Source of the DNA: Bordetella petrii | GTDB lineage: Bacteria > Pseudomonadota > Gammaproteobacteria > Burkholderiales > Burkholderiaceae_B | DNA length: 64,000 nt | Direction: 5' to 3' | NCBI RefSeq assembly: GCF_000067205.1 | Contig: NC_010170.1 | Span: 3,162,001 to 3,226,000, forward strand | In this document: one piece after another, positions 1 to 9,085 of the stretch | Numbering within the stretch: the stretch's first letter is position 1 | How the letters are laid out: each line of letters begins with the position of its first letter | The notes under the pieces: model-generated | Databases searched by the model: none | Told to the model about the DNA's origin: nothing | What the model saw: the letters and a program-made list of their open reading frames with translations, nothing else | Position numbers and translations under genes: made by a program

Positions 1-2496
1 TTTCGGAACGAACGGACGGATCTGGTCGGCGAACAGCTTCATGTAGTCGGTCGACGCGATGATCGGGCCTTCGGTCTTTTCGAGTTGCGCAGTCACGTAC
101 GGCACCTGCGGCTTTTTCTGCTCCGGGTGCAGCAGGTTGTGGCGCTCGGCGTCCATGCCGTCGCGGCGCAGCTCGGTAAAGCTGGTGACGCTCCAGAGAT
201 CGGAGGCCACGCCCCAGTCGGCTTCCAGCAGTTCCTGAGCGGCCATGACTTCGCGCAGAATGGTGCCCGAGCCCATCAACTGCACGCGCAGCTTGCCCTT
301 GCCGTGCGACTTGAGCTTGTACATACCCTTGATGATGCCTTCCTCGTCGCCCTTGGTCAGCCCGGGCTGCGGGTAGTTTTCGTTCATCACGGTCAGGTAG
401 TAGTACACGTTTTCCTGGTCTTCGACCATGCGCTTGAGACCGTGCTGAATGATCACAGCCAGCTCATGCCCGAAGGTGGGGTCGTACGACACGCAATTCG
501 GAATGGTGGAAGCCAGGATGTGGCTGTGGCCGTCTTCGTGCTGCAGGCCTTCGCCGTTGAGCGTGGTGCGCCCCGCCGTGCCGCCCAGCAGGAAGCCGCG
601 CGCCTGCATGTCGCCGGCCGCCCAGGCCAGGTCGCCAACGCGCTGGAACCCGAACATCGAGTAATAGATGTAGAACGGGATCATGATGCGGTTGTTGGTG
701 GAATACGACGTGGCCGCCGCGATCCACGAGCTCATGGCGCCCGCCTCGTTGATGCCTTCCTGCAACAGCTGGCCATCGGCCGATTCTTTGTAGTACATGA
801 CCTGGTCTTTATCGACCGGGGTGTACTTCTGCCCTTCGGGCGCATAGATGCCGATCTGGCGGAACAGGCCTTCCATGCCGAAGGTGCGCGATTCGTCGGC
901 CAGGATGGGCACCACGCGCGGACCCAGGTCTTTGTCGCGCAGAATCTGGTTCAGCACGCGCACGAAAGCCTGGGTGGTAGAGATTTCGCGGCCTTCGGCC
1001 GTGGGTTCCAGCACGGCCTTGAAGGCGTCCAGCGACGGCGCCTTGAGCTGCTCGTCGGCCTTGGCGCGGCGCTTGGGCAGGTAGCCGCCCAGCGCTTGGC
1101 GCCGCTCGTGCAGGTACTTCATTTCGGGCGAATCGTCGGCCGGCTTGAAGTACGGCAGCTTTTCGAGCTGGTCGTCGGGAATGGGAATGGCGAAGCGGTC
1201 GCGGAATTCGCGAATCGAATCCAGCTCCAGCTTCTTCTGCTGGTGGGTGGGGTTCTTGGCCTGACCCACGTGGCCCATGCCGTAGCCCTTGATGGTCTTG
1301 GCCAGAATGACGGTGGGCTGGCCCTGGTGCGTGGCCGCCGCCTTGAAGGCCGCGTACACCTTGTGGGGGTCGTGGCCGCCGCGGTTCAGGCGCCAGACGT
1401 CTTCGTCGCTCATGCGCGAAACGGCCTCGAGCAGCTTGGGATGCTTGCCGAAGAAGTGCTCGCGCACGAACTTGCCGTCGTTGGCCTTGTACGCCTGGTA
1501 CTCGCCGTCGACCGTCTCTTCCATGATCTGGCGCAGAATGCCTTCTTTGTCGTGCGCCAGCAGCGGATCCCAGTAACCGCCCCAGATCAGCTTGATAACG
1601 TTCCAGCCCGAACCACGGAAGTCGCCTTCGAGTTCCTGGATGATCTTGCCGTTGCCGCGCACCGGGCCGTCCAGGCGCTGCAGGTTGCAGTTGATGACGA
1701 AGATCAGGTTGTCCAGCTTTTCGCGCGCAGCCAGGGCGATGGCGCCCAGGGATTCGGGCTCGTCCATCTCGCCGTCGCCGCAGAATACCCACACCTTGCG
1801 CTTGCTGGTGTCGGCCAGGCCGCGGGCGTGCAAATATTTCAGGAAACGTGCCTGGTAAATGGCCATCAGGGGGCCCAGGCCCATCGACACCGTGGGGAAC
1901 TGCCAGAATTCCGGCATCAGCTTGGGATGCGGATACGACGACAGGCCCTTGCCGTCGACTTCCTGGCGGAAGTGATCCAGCTGTTCAGCGGTGAGGCGGC
2001 CTTCGAGATAGGCGCGGCCGTACATGCCGGGCGAGGTGTGGCCCTGGAAATACACCAGGTCGCCGCCGTGCTCGGGCGTCTCGGCATGCCAGAAGTGGTT
2101 CTGGCCGCAGCCGATCATGGTGGCCAGCGACGCGAACGAGGCGATGTGGCCGCCCAGGTCGCCGCCGTCGGGCGGATTATGCTTGTTGGCCTTGACCACC
2201 ATCGCCATGGCGTTCCAGCGCACGTACGAGCGAATGCGCGATTCCAGCTCGAGATTGCCAGGGTGCGCGGGCTCTAGCGCGGGCGGAATGGTGTTGACGT
2301 AGGCCGTATTGGGCGAAAATGGGATGTGCGCGCCAGAGCGGCGAGCCTCGTCGATCAGGCGTTCCAGCAGGTAATGGGCGCGCTCGGGGCCTTCGCGGTC
2401 GAGCACGGCAGCCAGGGCTTCGAGCCACTCCTGGGTTTCCAGGGTGTCTTCGTCGTTGGCGGCGGAAAGCGCGCTAGCCTGGGGATTAGAGGACAT
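1..2496 (-). CDS. aceE: Pyruvate dehydrogenase E1 component, 3' end cut by window edge
   Basis: E1 decarboxylates pyruvate using thiamine diphosphate and passes the acetyl group to the lipoyl domains of E2 in the cytoplasmic pyruvate dehydrogenase complex. The visible 832 codons start MSSNPQASAL and run open to base 1. The thiamine-binding motif begins with GDGEMDEPES at about residue 240 and continues to NCNLQRLDGP. This is the homodimeric AceE type, usually near 890 residues, so roughly 60 C-terminal residues lie outside the window. The start at 2496 follows a GGAGACACACG ribosome-binding stretch on the minus strand. The genes for E2 and E3 would be expected beyond base 1. It diverges from the sensor kinase gene. 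Confidence 0.97.
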   Translation of the reverse strand, partial: MSSNPQASALSAANDEDTLETQEWLEALAAVLDREGPERAHYLLERLIDEARRSGAHIPFSPNTAYVNTIPPALEPAHPGNLELESRIRSYVRWNAMAMVVKANKHNPPDGGDLGGHIASFASLATMIGCGQNHFWHAETPEHGGDLVYFQGHTSPGMYGRAYLEGRLTAEQLDHFRQEVDGKGLSSYPHPKLMPEFWQFPTVSMGLGPLMAIYQARFLKYLHARGLADTSKRKVWVFCGDGEMDEPESLGAIALAAREKLDNLIFVINCNLQRLDGPVRGNGKIIQELEGDFRGSGWNVIKLIWGGYWDPLLAHDKEGILRQIMEETVDGEYQAYKANDGKFVREHFFGKHPKLLEAVSRMSDEDVWRLNRGGHDPHKVYAAFKAAATHQGQPTVILAKTIKGYGMGHVGQAKNPTHQQKKLELDSIREFRDRFAIPIPDDQLEKLPYFKPADDSPEMKYLHERRQALGGYLPKRRAKADEQLKAPSLDAFKAVLEPTAEGREISTTQAFVRVLNQILRDKDLGPRVVPILADESRTFGMEGLFRQIGIYAPEGQKYTPVDKDQVMYYKESADGQLLQEGINEAGAMSSWIAAATSYSTNNRIMIPFYIYYSMFGFQRVGDLAWAAGDMQARGFLLGGTAGRTTLNGEGLQHEDGHSHILASTIPNCVSYDPTFGHELAVIIQHGLKRMVEDQENVYYYLTVMNENYPQPGLTKGDEEGIIKGMYKLKSHGKGKLRVQLMGSGTILREVMAAQELLEADWGVASDLWSVTSFTELRRDGMDAERHNLLHPEQKKPQVPYVTAQLEKTEGPIIASTDYMKLFADQIRPFVPK

Positions 2497-2658
2497 CGTG
2501 TGTCTCCTGTGGGAGTTCTGAGCACGCCCGTCCCGGGGATAGCGGGTCGGGCTGGCCAATGGTTCCGGCACCTGCCGGGATTATCCACTGCCTGGCGATC
2601 GATCCGATGGCGCACGGCAGGGACGCTAAACGCGAAGAGTAACCCGTCCCGGGGAAAA

Positions 2659-2687
2659 TTTCATGTTGCGGTACGGCATTTTATAAT
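2659..2687 (+). promoter_or_regulatory. Probable promoter of the sensor kinase-regulator-folD operon
   Basis: TTTCAT (2659-2664), a 17-bp spacer and a perfect TATAAT (2682-2687) point toward the kinase gene. The patch is the only AT-rich part of the aceE/kinase spacer, so the aceE promoter probably overlaps it on the other strand. Just downstream, ATATTG at 2693-2698 is mirrored by CAATAT at 2712-2717, a possible operator. A 13-bp direct repeat (CCCGTCCCGGGGA) occurs at 2527-2539 and 2643-2655. The assignment is by consensus match only. Confidence 0.45.
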
Positions 2688-2805
2688 GTGAAATATTGAC
2701 AATAAGCTGAACAATATCGGGCAATCCGGCGGCCGCCACGCCGCCCTGCCCGCGCACCGGCCGGCAACACGCTCTAAAATGCCGGCTCTATACGGCCCGA
2801 ACGTC

Positions 2806-4560
2806 ATGTCCAGCCCGCACAAGTCAAATATTCCGAACTCGTTCCACGACCACGCCCGGCAACGCCGGCGCGGGGTCTACTGGGTGACGCCGGCCGTCGT
2901 GCTGATCCTGTACCTGTGCGTGATGGGCGCCTTCTTCTGGCTGCAGCGCCTGCACGACGACAGCGTCATGTTCGTGACCATCGACCAGGAAGTGCGCCAG
3001 CAGCGCCTCATCTGGGTGGTGCTGGCCCTCTCGTGCGTGATCATCATCAGCTTGCTGATGCTGTGGCGGTACACGCGCTTTCGCTCCAGCGCCGAGGCGG
3101 CCCTCATCGCCGAGACCGGCTTCCGGCGCGCCATGGAAAACTCCATGTCCACCGGCATGCGGGTGCTCGACATGGAAGGCCGCATCGCCTATGTGAACCC
3201 CGCTTTCTGCCGCATGATCGGCTGGAACGAGGCCGACCTGATCGGCCGCAGTCCGCCTTTCCCCTATTGGGTGCCGGGCCGCCACGAACAGCACCAGCAT
3301 ACGCTGGATGTGCTCACCTCGGGCAAGACGCCCAGCAGCGGGCTCGAAGTCGAGGCGCAGCGCCGCGACGGTTCCCGCTTCACGGCGCGCATGTATGTGT
3401 CGCCGCTGCTCGACCCTAACGGCACGCAGATCGGCTGGATGACATCCATGACCGACATCACCGAGCCCAAGCGCATCCGCGAGGCCCTGACGGCGGCGCA
3501 CGAACGCTTCATGACCGTGCTGGAAGGCCTGGACGACGCCATCTCGGTCACGGCCGACACGCACGACGGCCTGGAACTGCTGTTCGCCAACCGCACCTAC
3601 CGCCGCGTGTTCGGCGCCCAGACGGGCGGGCATGACGAATTGCTGGCCGGGCGCCGCGGCCGCTTCACGGACGAGTCAGTCGAGGTGTTCGCGCCCTCGG
3701 TGCAACGCTGGTTCGAGGTGCACCACCGCATGCTGGCCTGGACCGACGGCCGCCGCGTGCGCATGCAGGTGGCCCGCGACATCACCGAGCGCCGCAACCA
3801 CGAAGAAGCCTCGCGCGTACAGCAGGAAAAAATCCAGCTCACCAGCCGCCTGACCACCATGGGCGAAATGGCCTCGTCGCTGGCCCACGAACTGAACCAG
3901 CCCCTGACCGCCATCGCCAACTACAGCATGGGCGCTGTGGCGCTGGTCAAGGCCGGCCACACCAGCCCCAACATGCTGCTGCCGGCGCTTGAAAAAGCGG
4001 CGTCGCAGGCCGAGCGCGCCGGCAAGATCATCAGCCGCATCCGCGAATTCGTGAAGCGCAGCGAGCCCCGCCGCCAGCGCGTGCCCATCAGCCGCATCGT
4101 CGACAACGCCATCGGCTTTGCCGAAATCGACGCGCGCAAACGCCGCATTCGCATCGAGCCGTTCGTGCCGTCCAATGCGCCCGACGTGCTGGCCGACCCC
4201 ATTCTTATCGAGCAGGTGCTGCTGAACCTGCTGAAAAACGGCCTGGAAGCCATGGAAAAAAGCGAGTCCGACGAACTCAAGGTCGCCGTGATTCCGCACG
4301 AACAGCAGATCGAAGTGGCCGTGGTCGACCGCGGCCACGGACTGGCCGAGCCAGAGCGCCTGTTCGAGCCCTTCTTCAGCACCAAATCGCAGGGCCTGGG
4401 CATGGGCCTGAACATCTGCCGTACCATAATCGAGTCGCATCACGGCCGCCTGTGGGCCGACCCTAACCCCGCCGGCGGTACTATTTTCCGCTTTACCCTG
4501 CCCTGCGCCACGCCCGACAAGCAGGCGCAGAGTGATCAGCCCGAGGAGTTGCACGCATGA
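2806..4560 (+). CDS. FixL/TtrS-like membrane PAS sensor histidine kinase
   Basis: This is the sensor of a two-component system. From the ATG at 2806 (MSSPHKSN) the protein has 584 residues; an in-frame ATG at 2779 would add nine. Two membrane helices lie at about residues 24-46 and 68-87. A PAS domain at about 105-215 is followed by a second, weaker PAS-like region. The phosphoacceptor is His361 in the box ASSLAHELNQPLTAIANYS, as in the FixL/DctB group. The ATPase domain shows the N box (LLNLLKNGLEAM) and the G boxes (VVDRGHGLAEPE, GLGMGLNIC). The stop overlaps the regulator start by 4 bp. No heme-binding motif is obvious and the signal is unknown. Confidence 0.9.
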   Translation: MSSPHKSNIPNSFHDHARQRRRGVYWVTPAVVLILYLCVMGAFFWLQRLHDDSVMFVTIDQEVRQQRLIWVVLALSCVIIISLLMLWRYTRFRSSAEAALIAETGFRRAMENSMSTGMRVLDMEGRIAYVNPAFCRMIGWNEADLIGRSPPFPYWVPGRHEQHQHTLDVLTSGKTPSSGLEVEAQRRDGSRFTARMYVSPLLDPNGTQIGWMTSMTDITEPKRIREALTAAHERFMTVLEGLDDAISVTADTHDGLELLFANRTYRRVFGAQTGGHDELLAGRRGRFTDESVEVFAPSVQRWFEVHHRMLAWTDGRRVRMQVARDITERRNHEEASRVQQEKIQLTSRLTTMGEMASSLAHELNQPLTAIANYSMGAVALVKAGHTSPNMLLPALEKAASQAERAGKIISRIREFVKRSEPRRQRVPISRIVDNAIGFAEIDARKRRIRIEPFVPSNAPDVLADPILIEQVLLNLLKNGLEAMEKSESDELKVAVIPHEQQIEVAVVDRGHGLAEPERLFEPFFSTKSQGLGMGLNICRTIIESHHGRLWADPNPAGGTIFRFTLPCATPDKQAQSDQPEELHA

Positions 4561-5183
4561 ACACCCCCCCCCAGTCGAGCACGGTATTCATTGTCGATGA
4601 CGACGAAGCGGTACGCGATTCACTGCGCTGGCTGCTGGAAGCCAACGGCTACCGCGTCCGCGCGTTCGCCAGCGGCGAGACGTTTCTTGAAGAATACGAT
4701 CCCAGCCAGGTCGGCGTCCTGATCGCCGACGTGCGCATGCCCGGCATGAGCGGCCTCGAACTGCAGGAACAGATCCTGGCGCGCAACGCGCCGCTGCCCA
4801 TCGTGTTCATCACGGGCCACGGCGACGTCCCCATGGCGGTGTCCACCATGAAGAAGGGCGCGGTCGACTTCCTGGAAAAACCTTTCAACGAATCCGATCT
4901 GCGCGAGATCGTGGCCCGCATGCTCGAACAGGCCACCCAGCGCGTCAGCCAGTTCCAGGCCCAGAAAGACCACGAAGCCATGCTGGCGCGCCTGACGGCC
5001 CGCGAACAGCAGGTGCTGGAACGCATCGTGGCGGGCCGGCTCAACAAGCAGATCGCCGACGACCTCGGCATCAGCATCAAGACTGTAGAGGCGCACCGCG
5101 CCAATATCATGGAAAAACTCGAAGTCACCACGGTCGCCGACCTGATGAAGGTTGCGCTGGCCAAACCCGAGGCACATGCATGA
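4557..5183 (+). CDS. FixJ-family response regulator
   Basis: This 208-residue partner of the kinase has an N-terminal receiver domain, with acidic residues Asp14-16, the phosphoacceptor Asp58 in LIADVRMPGMSG, the Thr of FITGHGD and the Lys of FLEKPF. The C-terminal LuxR-type helix-turn-helix (about residues 140-200) contains LTAREQQVLERIVAG and SIKTVEAHRANIMEKL. It starts inside the kinase stop (ATGA, 4557-4560), and its own stop overlaps the folD start in the same way. The FixJ/TtrR family binds DNA after phosphorylation. The targets are not visible from sequence; the divergent aceE and the coupled folD are the nearest candidates. Confidence 0.93.
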   Translation: MNTPPQSSTVFIVDDDEAVRDSLRWLLEANGYRVRAFASGETFLEEYDPSQVGVLIADVRMPGMSGLELQEQILARNAPLPIVFITGHGDVPMAVSTMKKGAVDFLEKPFNESDLREIVARMLEQATQRVSQFQAQKDHEAMLARLTAREQQVLERIVAGRLNKQIADDLGISIKTVEAHRANIMEKLEVTTVADLMKVALAKPEAHA

Positions 5184-6064
5184 CCCGGCAGGACGCATCC
5201 ACCCCGGCGCCCTCGGGCGCGCGCATCATCGACGGCGCCGCCCTGGCGCAGCGTATTCGTGAAGACGTCGCCCGGCGCGTGCAGGCGCTGGCCGCCAAGG
5301 GCGTGCGCCCCGGCCTGGCCGTCGTGCTGGTGGGCGACGACCCTGCCTCGCAGGTATACGTGCGCAACAAGGTAGCAGCCTGCGAAAAAGCCGGGCTGTA
5401 TTCCATTAAAGAACAGTACCCGGCCGACATGACCGAGGCCGAGCTGCTGGCGCGCATCGACACGCTCAATCGCGACCCTGCCATCCACGGCATCCTGGTG
5501 CAGTTGCCGTTGCCGCCCCACATGAGCAGCCACAAGGTCATCGAGGCGATCGCGGCCGAGAAAGACGTGGACGGCTTCCATATCAGCAACGCCGGCCTGC
5601 TCATGACCGGCCAGCCGCTGTTCCGGCCCTGCACGCCCTACGGCGTAATGAAGATGCTGGAAGCCGAAGGCGTGCCCCTGCGCGGCGCCGAGGCGGTCAT
5701 CGTGGGGGCCAGCAACATCGTCGGCAAGCCCATGGCCATGCTGCTGCTGCAGGCCGGCGCCACCATCACCATCTGCAACTCCAAGACCCGCGACCTGGCC
5801 GCGCAGACGCGCCGCGCCGACGTGCTGGTGGTGGCCACTGGCAAACCGGGCATGATCGACGGCAGCATGATCAAGCCAGGCGCAGTGGTCATCGACGTGG
5901 GCATCAACCGCGGCGCCGACGGCAAGCTGTGCGGCGACGTAGACTTCGCCTCGGCCCGCGAAGTGGCCGGCGCCATCACCCCCGTGCCGGGCGGCGTAGG
6001 CCCCATGACGATCGCCATGCTACTGGTCAACACCGTCGAAGCAGCCGAACGAACCGCAGGTTAA
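5180..6064 (+). CDS. folD: Bifunctional methylene-THF dehydrogenase/cyclohydrolase
   Basis: FolD interconverts 5,10-methylene-, methenyl- and 10-formyl-tetrahydrofolate in the cytoplasm and supplies one-carbon units for purines and formyl-Met. The 294-residue product carries the catalytic Tyr60/Lys64 pair (YVRNKVAACEKAG), the motif DGFHISNAG, the NADP-binding VIVGASNIVGKPMA and the signature TPVPGGVGPMT. The ATG at 5180 overlaps the regulator stop, which gives about 13 extra N-terminal residues compared with family members that begin near RIIDG. A GTG or TTG start further in cannot be excluded. Translational coupling to a two-component system is unusual for this housekeeping enzyme. Confidence 0.96.
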   Translation: MTRQDASTPAPSGARIIDGAALAQRIREDVARRVQALAAKGVRPGLAVVLVGDDPASQVYVRNKVAACEKAGLYSIKEQYPADMTEAELLARIDTLNRDPAIHGILVQLPLPPHMSSHKVIEAIAAEKDVDGFHISNAGLLMTGQPLFRPCTPYGVMKMLEAEGVPLRGAEAVIVGASNIVGKPMAMLLLQAGATITICNSKTRDLAAQTRRADVLVVATGKPGMIDGSMIKPGAVVIDVGINRGADGKLCGDVDFASAREVAGAITPVPGGVGPMTIAMLLVNTVEAAERTAG

Positions 6065-6120
6065 AGGGCTGGCTCCCAAAGCCCGCGCGCTTCCCGCCGC
6101 CCATTGCCAATGCCCGGCGC

Positions 6121-6440
6121 GATGCCAGGTGTCTGACTCCCGCCAGGGTGTCAGACACCGTATGTCCGAGGCGATCGTTGCACACCTGGCGTGATGCCAG
6201 GTGTCTGACTCCCGCCAGGGTGTCAGACACCGTATGTTTGAGTTGATCGTTGCACACCTGGCGCGATGCCAGGTGTCTGACTCCCGCCAGGGTGTCAGAC
6301 ACCGTATGTTTGAGTTGATCGTTGCACACCTGGCGCGATGCCAGGTGTCTGACTCCCGCCAGGGTGTCAGACACCGTATGTCCGAGGCGATCGTTGCACA
6401 CCGCGGTATCTGACATCCAGGCGGGAGTCAGGCACCTGGG
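6121..6440. repeat. 72-bp tandem repeat array, four units plus a degenerate fifth
   Basis: Units begin at 6121, 6193, 6265 and 6337 and each is exactly 72 bp. Each unit holds two inverted repeats: GGTGTCTGAC with GTCAGACACC (12-nt loop), and across the unit junction ACACCTGGC with GCCAGGTGT (5-nt loop). Units 1 and 4 carry TCCGAGGCG where units 2 and 3 carry TTTGAGTTG. A degenerate, inverted fifth copy lies at about 6409-6440. Because 72 is a multiple of three, long frames stay open on both strands, but they are repeat artefacts. The core belongs to the GGTGYCTGAC palindrome family also seen at 20172, 51606 and 62550. The array fills most of the 451-bp folD-prlC gap. Confidence 0.93.
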
Positions 6441-6515
6441 TAAGTTTCCGCTTGATTTCCCGCCCTTCCGCCCTCATCTGCAGCCAGTACTGACTCTTTT
6501 CGCCGCAACCATCCC

Positions 6516-8573
6516 ATGACCCAGAACCCCCTGCTCGCCCCCGTATCCGGCCTGATCGATTACGCCGCTGTCCGGCCCGCGCACATCGTGCCGGCCATCC
6601 AGGAATTGCTGGGCATCGCGCGCCAGGCGGTCGAGGCCGCGGCCGACCCGGCCTTGCCGGCCGAGTGGGACACGGTGGTGCAGCCACTGGACACCGCCAC
6701 CGAGCAGTTGTGGCGTGCCTGGTCGGTGGCGGGCCATCTGAATGCCGTGGTCAATACCCCGGAACTGCGCGAAGCCTACAACACCGCCCTGCCCCTGGTC
6801 ACCGAGTTCTCGACCTGGGTCGGCCTGCATGAAGGGCTGTACCGGCAGTACCAGCGCCTGCACGCCACGCCCGGCTTCGATGGCTGGGACCCGGTGCGCC
6901 GCCGGGTAGTGGAGCTGGCGCTGCGCGACTTCCGCTTGAGTGGGGTCGAGCTGCAGGGCGCGGCGCGCGAACGCTATGCCGCCATTTCCGACCGCGAGGC
7001 CCAGGTAACGCAGAAGTTCTCCGAAAACGTGCTCGACGCGCGCGATGCCTGGTCACTGTTCGTGGACGACGAAACACGCCTGGCCGGCCTGCCCGCCGAC
7101 GTGCTGCAGGCCGCCCGGCAGGCCGCCCAGGAAGACAACAAGCCGGGCTGGAAGCTGACGCTGAAAATGCCCTGCTACCTGCCCGTCATGCAATACGCGC
7201 GCGACCGCGACCTGCGCGAACAGATGTACCGCGCCTACGGCACGGTGGCGTCTGAACAGGGCGACGCCCGCTACGATAATTCGCCCCTGATCGAAGAGCT
7301 GCTGGCGCTGCGCGCCGAAGAATCCGCGCTGCTCGGCTATGGCACCTTTGCGGCGCTGCGCCTGCAGACTCGCATGGCGCGCGATGCCGATGAGGTCGTC
7401 AAGTTCCTGCGCGACCTGGCCGCGCGCGCGCGGCCCTACGCCGAACGCGACCTGGCCGAACTGAAAACCTACGCGGCCGCCGAGTTGGGCCTGGACACGC
7501 TGCAACCCTGGGACGTGGCCTATGCGTCCGAGCGCCTGCGAGAAACGCGCTACGCGTATTCCGAGGACGAGATCAAACAGTATTTCACCGAGCCGCGTGT
7601 GCTCGAAGGGCTGTTTCAGGTCATCGAAACGCTGTTCGATGTGCGCTTGCGCGAAACGGAAGTCTCGCGCTGGCATGCCGATGTGCGGGGCGTGCGGGTG
7701 GAAACCCCGGACGGCGCGCTGGTGGGCCATTTGTACCTGGACCTGTACGCGCGTGCCGGCAAGCAAAGCGGCGCCTGGGTCGACAGCGAACGCAACCGCC
7801 GCCTTGCAGGCGGCGAGCTGCAGACGCCGGTGGTGTACCTGACCTGCAACTTCGCGCGCCCTGGCGATGGCAAGCCCGCCCTGCTGACCCACGACGATGT
7901 CATTACGCTGTTCCACGAAACCGGTCACGCGCTGCACGCGCTGCTGTCTGAAGTGGACGAGCCCGCGGCATCGGCGTTTGCGGCGGTAGAATGGGACGCC
8001 ATCGAGCTGCCGTCGCAGTTCATGGAAAACTTCTGCTGGGAATGGACCGTGGTGCAGCGCCTGTCGGCACATGTCGACAGCGGCCAGCCGCTGCCGCGCG
8101 CGCTGTACGACAAGCTGGTGGCGGCCCGCAATTTCCAGAGCGGCATGCAGACGGTGCGGCAGATCGAGTTCGCGCTGTTCGACATGCTGCTGCACAATCG
8201 CGCACAAGGCGCGTCTATTGCCGACACGCTGGCGCTGCTGCAAGAGGTGCGCAACGAAGTGGCGGTGCTGTTCCCGCCGGCCTGGCACCGCCTGCCGCAT
8301 AGTTTTTCGCACCTGTTCGCCGGCGGCTACGGGGCGGGATACTACAGCTACAAGTGGGCGGAAGTGCTGTCGGCCGATGCCTACGAGGCGTTCGAAGAGG
8401 CGGCGCAGGCTAACGGGCGCGACACACTGAATGCGGCGACCGGCGCGCGTTTCCGCAAAGAGATCCTTGCTGTGGGCGGCGCGCGCCCGGCCGCCGAGTC
8501 GTTCGAGGCTTTCCGCGGCCGCGCGCCGCGCATCGATGCGCTGCTGCGCCATAGTGGGATGGCGGCGGACTGA
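6516..8573 (+). CDS. prlC: Oligopeptidase A (M3 zinc metallopeptidase)
   Basis: This cytoplasmic zinc peptidase degrades short peptides, including cleaved signal peptides. The 685-residue length is normal for PrlC. The zinc site HETGH is at residues 467-471 within LFHETGHALHALLSEV, and the family's third ligand region ELPSQFMENFCWE follows. There is no signal peptide. The conserved C-terminal segment FSHLFAGGYGAGYYSYKWA is present. It is codirectional with folD but separated from it by the 72-bp repeat array, so it probably has its own promoter in 6441-6515. The structured element at 8633 begins 60 bp past the stop. Confidence 0.95.
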   Translation: MTQNPLLAPVSGLIDYAAVRPAHIVPAIQELLGIARQAVEAAADPALPAEWDTVVQPLDTATEQLWRAWSVAGHLNAVVNTPELREAYNTALPLVTEFSTWVGLHEGLYRQYQRLHATPGFDGWDPVRRRVVELALRDFRLSGVELQGAARERYAAISDREAQVTQKFSENVLDARDAWSLFVDDETRLAGLPADVLQAARQAAQEDNKPGWKLTLKMPCYLPVMQYARDRDLREQMYRAYGTVASEQGDARYDNSPLIEELLALRAEESALLGYGTFAALRLQTRMARDADEVVKFLRDLAARARPYAERDLAELKTYAAAELGLDTLQPWDVAYASERLRETRYAYSEDEIKQYFTEPRVLEGLFQVIETLFDVRLRETEVSRWHADVRGVRVETPDGALVGHLYLDLYARAGKQSGAWVDSERNRRLAGGELQTPVVYLTCNFARPGDGKPALLTHDDVITLFHETGHALHALLSEVDEPAASAFAAVEWDAIELPSQFMENFCWEWTVVQRLSAHVDSGQPLPRALYDKLVAARNFQSGMQTVRQIEFALFDMLLHNRAQGASIADTLALLQEVRNEVAVLFPPAWHRLPHSFSHLFAGGYGAGYYSYKWAEVLSADAYEAFEEAAQANGRDTLNAATGARFRKEILAVGGARPAAESFEAFRGRAPRIDALLRHSGMAAD

Positions 8574-8632
8574 CGGGGGCATGGTTTGTTCTCGCCATTG
8601 TTGTCGTTGCTGTTGAACTGAGTTCTTGAGGC

Positions 8633-8767
8633 GTCCCGGGGCCTCTGGCCGGATGGGGGGTGGCGCCCGTGCGTCGGGCTCGGGCGCAAGCAGGCGCCCT
8701 CGGCCTGCTGCGCAGGCTGCCCCGCCGCCCAACGCGCCACCCCCCATCCGGCCAGAGGCCCCGGGAC
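8633..8767 (-). repeat. Structured palindromic element, copy A
   Basis: Perfect 34-bp inverted arms (8633-8666 and 8734-8767) enclose a 67-nt core. Read on the minus strand, the core matches the cores of copies B and C. It contains two inner hairpins: GCCTGC-GCA-GCAGGC and GGGCGC-CTGCTT-GCGCCC. The arm sequence is unrelated to the arms of the other copies apart from a GTCCCG end shared with copy C. There is no U tract after the outer stem, so it is not a standard terminator for prlC. The flanks show no obvious target-site duplication. Confidence 0.9.
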
Positions 8768-8957
8768 TGGTTCAGTGAATTTCGTGAGTCCGTGAATTCC
8801 GCGTTTTGCACGACGCCATCTCTTCCCTGTTGGCCCACCGCCAACTAGTTGCCCTACCACCAAGCACCAGAGACCTGCGCGGCAGGACACCTGGATCAGC
8901 GCATCAGCCACAAAACTGCCGACAATGGCACGGCCATGTCATCGCCAGACTTTGCCA

Positions 8958-9085
8958 GCCGGGGCGCGGCAGGGTTGGGGTCGGGCGAGTTGACCGGCGG
9001 GGCAGCCTGCGCAGCAGGCCGAGGGCGCCTGGATGCGCCCGAGCCCGACGGGCTTCGCCCGGCCCCAACCCCGCCACGCCCCGGC
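8958..9085 (+). repeat. Structured palindromic element, copy B
   Basis: Arms 8958-8988 and 9055-9085 match at 28 of 31 positions and enclose a 66-nt core. The core carries the same two inner hairpins as copy A, with loop CTGGAT in the second, but lies in the opposite orientation. The 190 bp between copies A and B hold no gene that I can support. Small open frames through this copy encode low-complexity Arg/Ala/Pro-rich peptides and are artefacts of its base composition. The element ends 114 bp before the Sco1-type gene. Confidence 0.88.

Noticed and set aside
85..2277. A 730-residue plus-strand frame
   Set aside because: It is antisense to aceE, whose minus-strand translation shows clear family motifs. 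GC-rich codon bias keeps the opposite frame open.
6027..6416. A 129-residue open frame on the minus strand with a 24-residue repeat
   Set aside because: It arises from the 72-bp DNA repeat, which keeps frames open on both strands. It has no ribosome-binding site and the repeat is made of palindromes.
6121..6440. CRISPR array
   Set aside because: The 72-bp units are nearly identical throughout, with no short repeats separated by unique spacers, and no cas genes are in the window.
8633..8767. prlC transcription terminator
   Set aside because: The outer stem is far longer than needed, the 67-nt core is conserved in other locations and there is no U tract.
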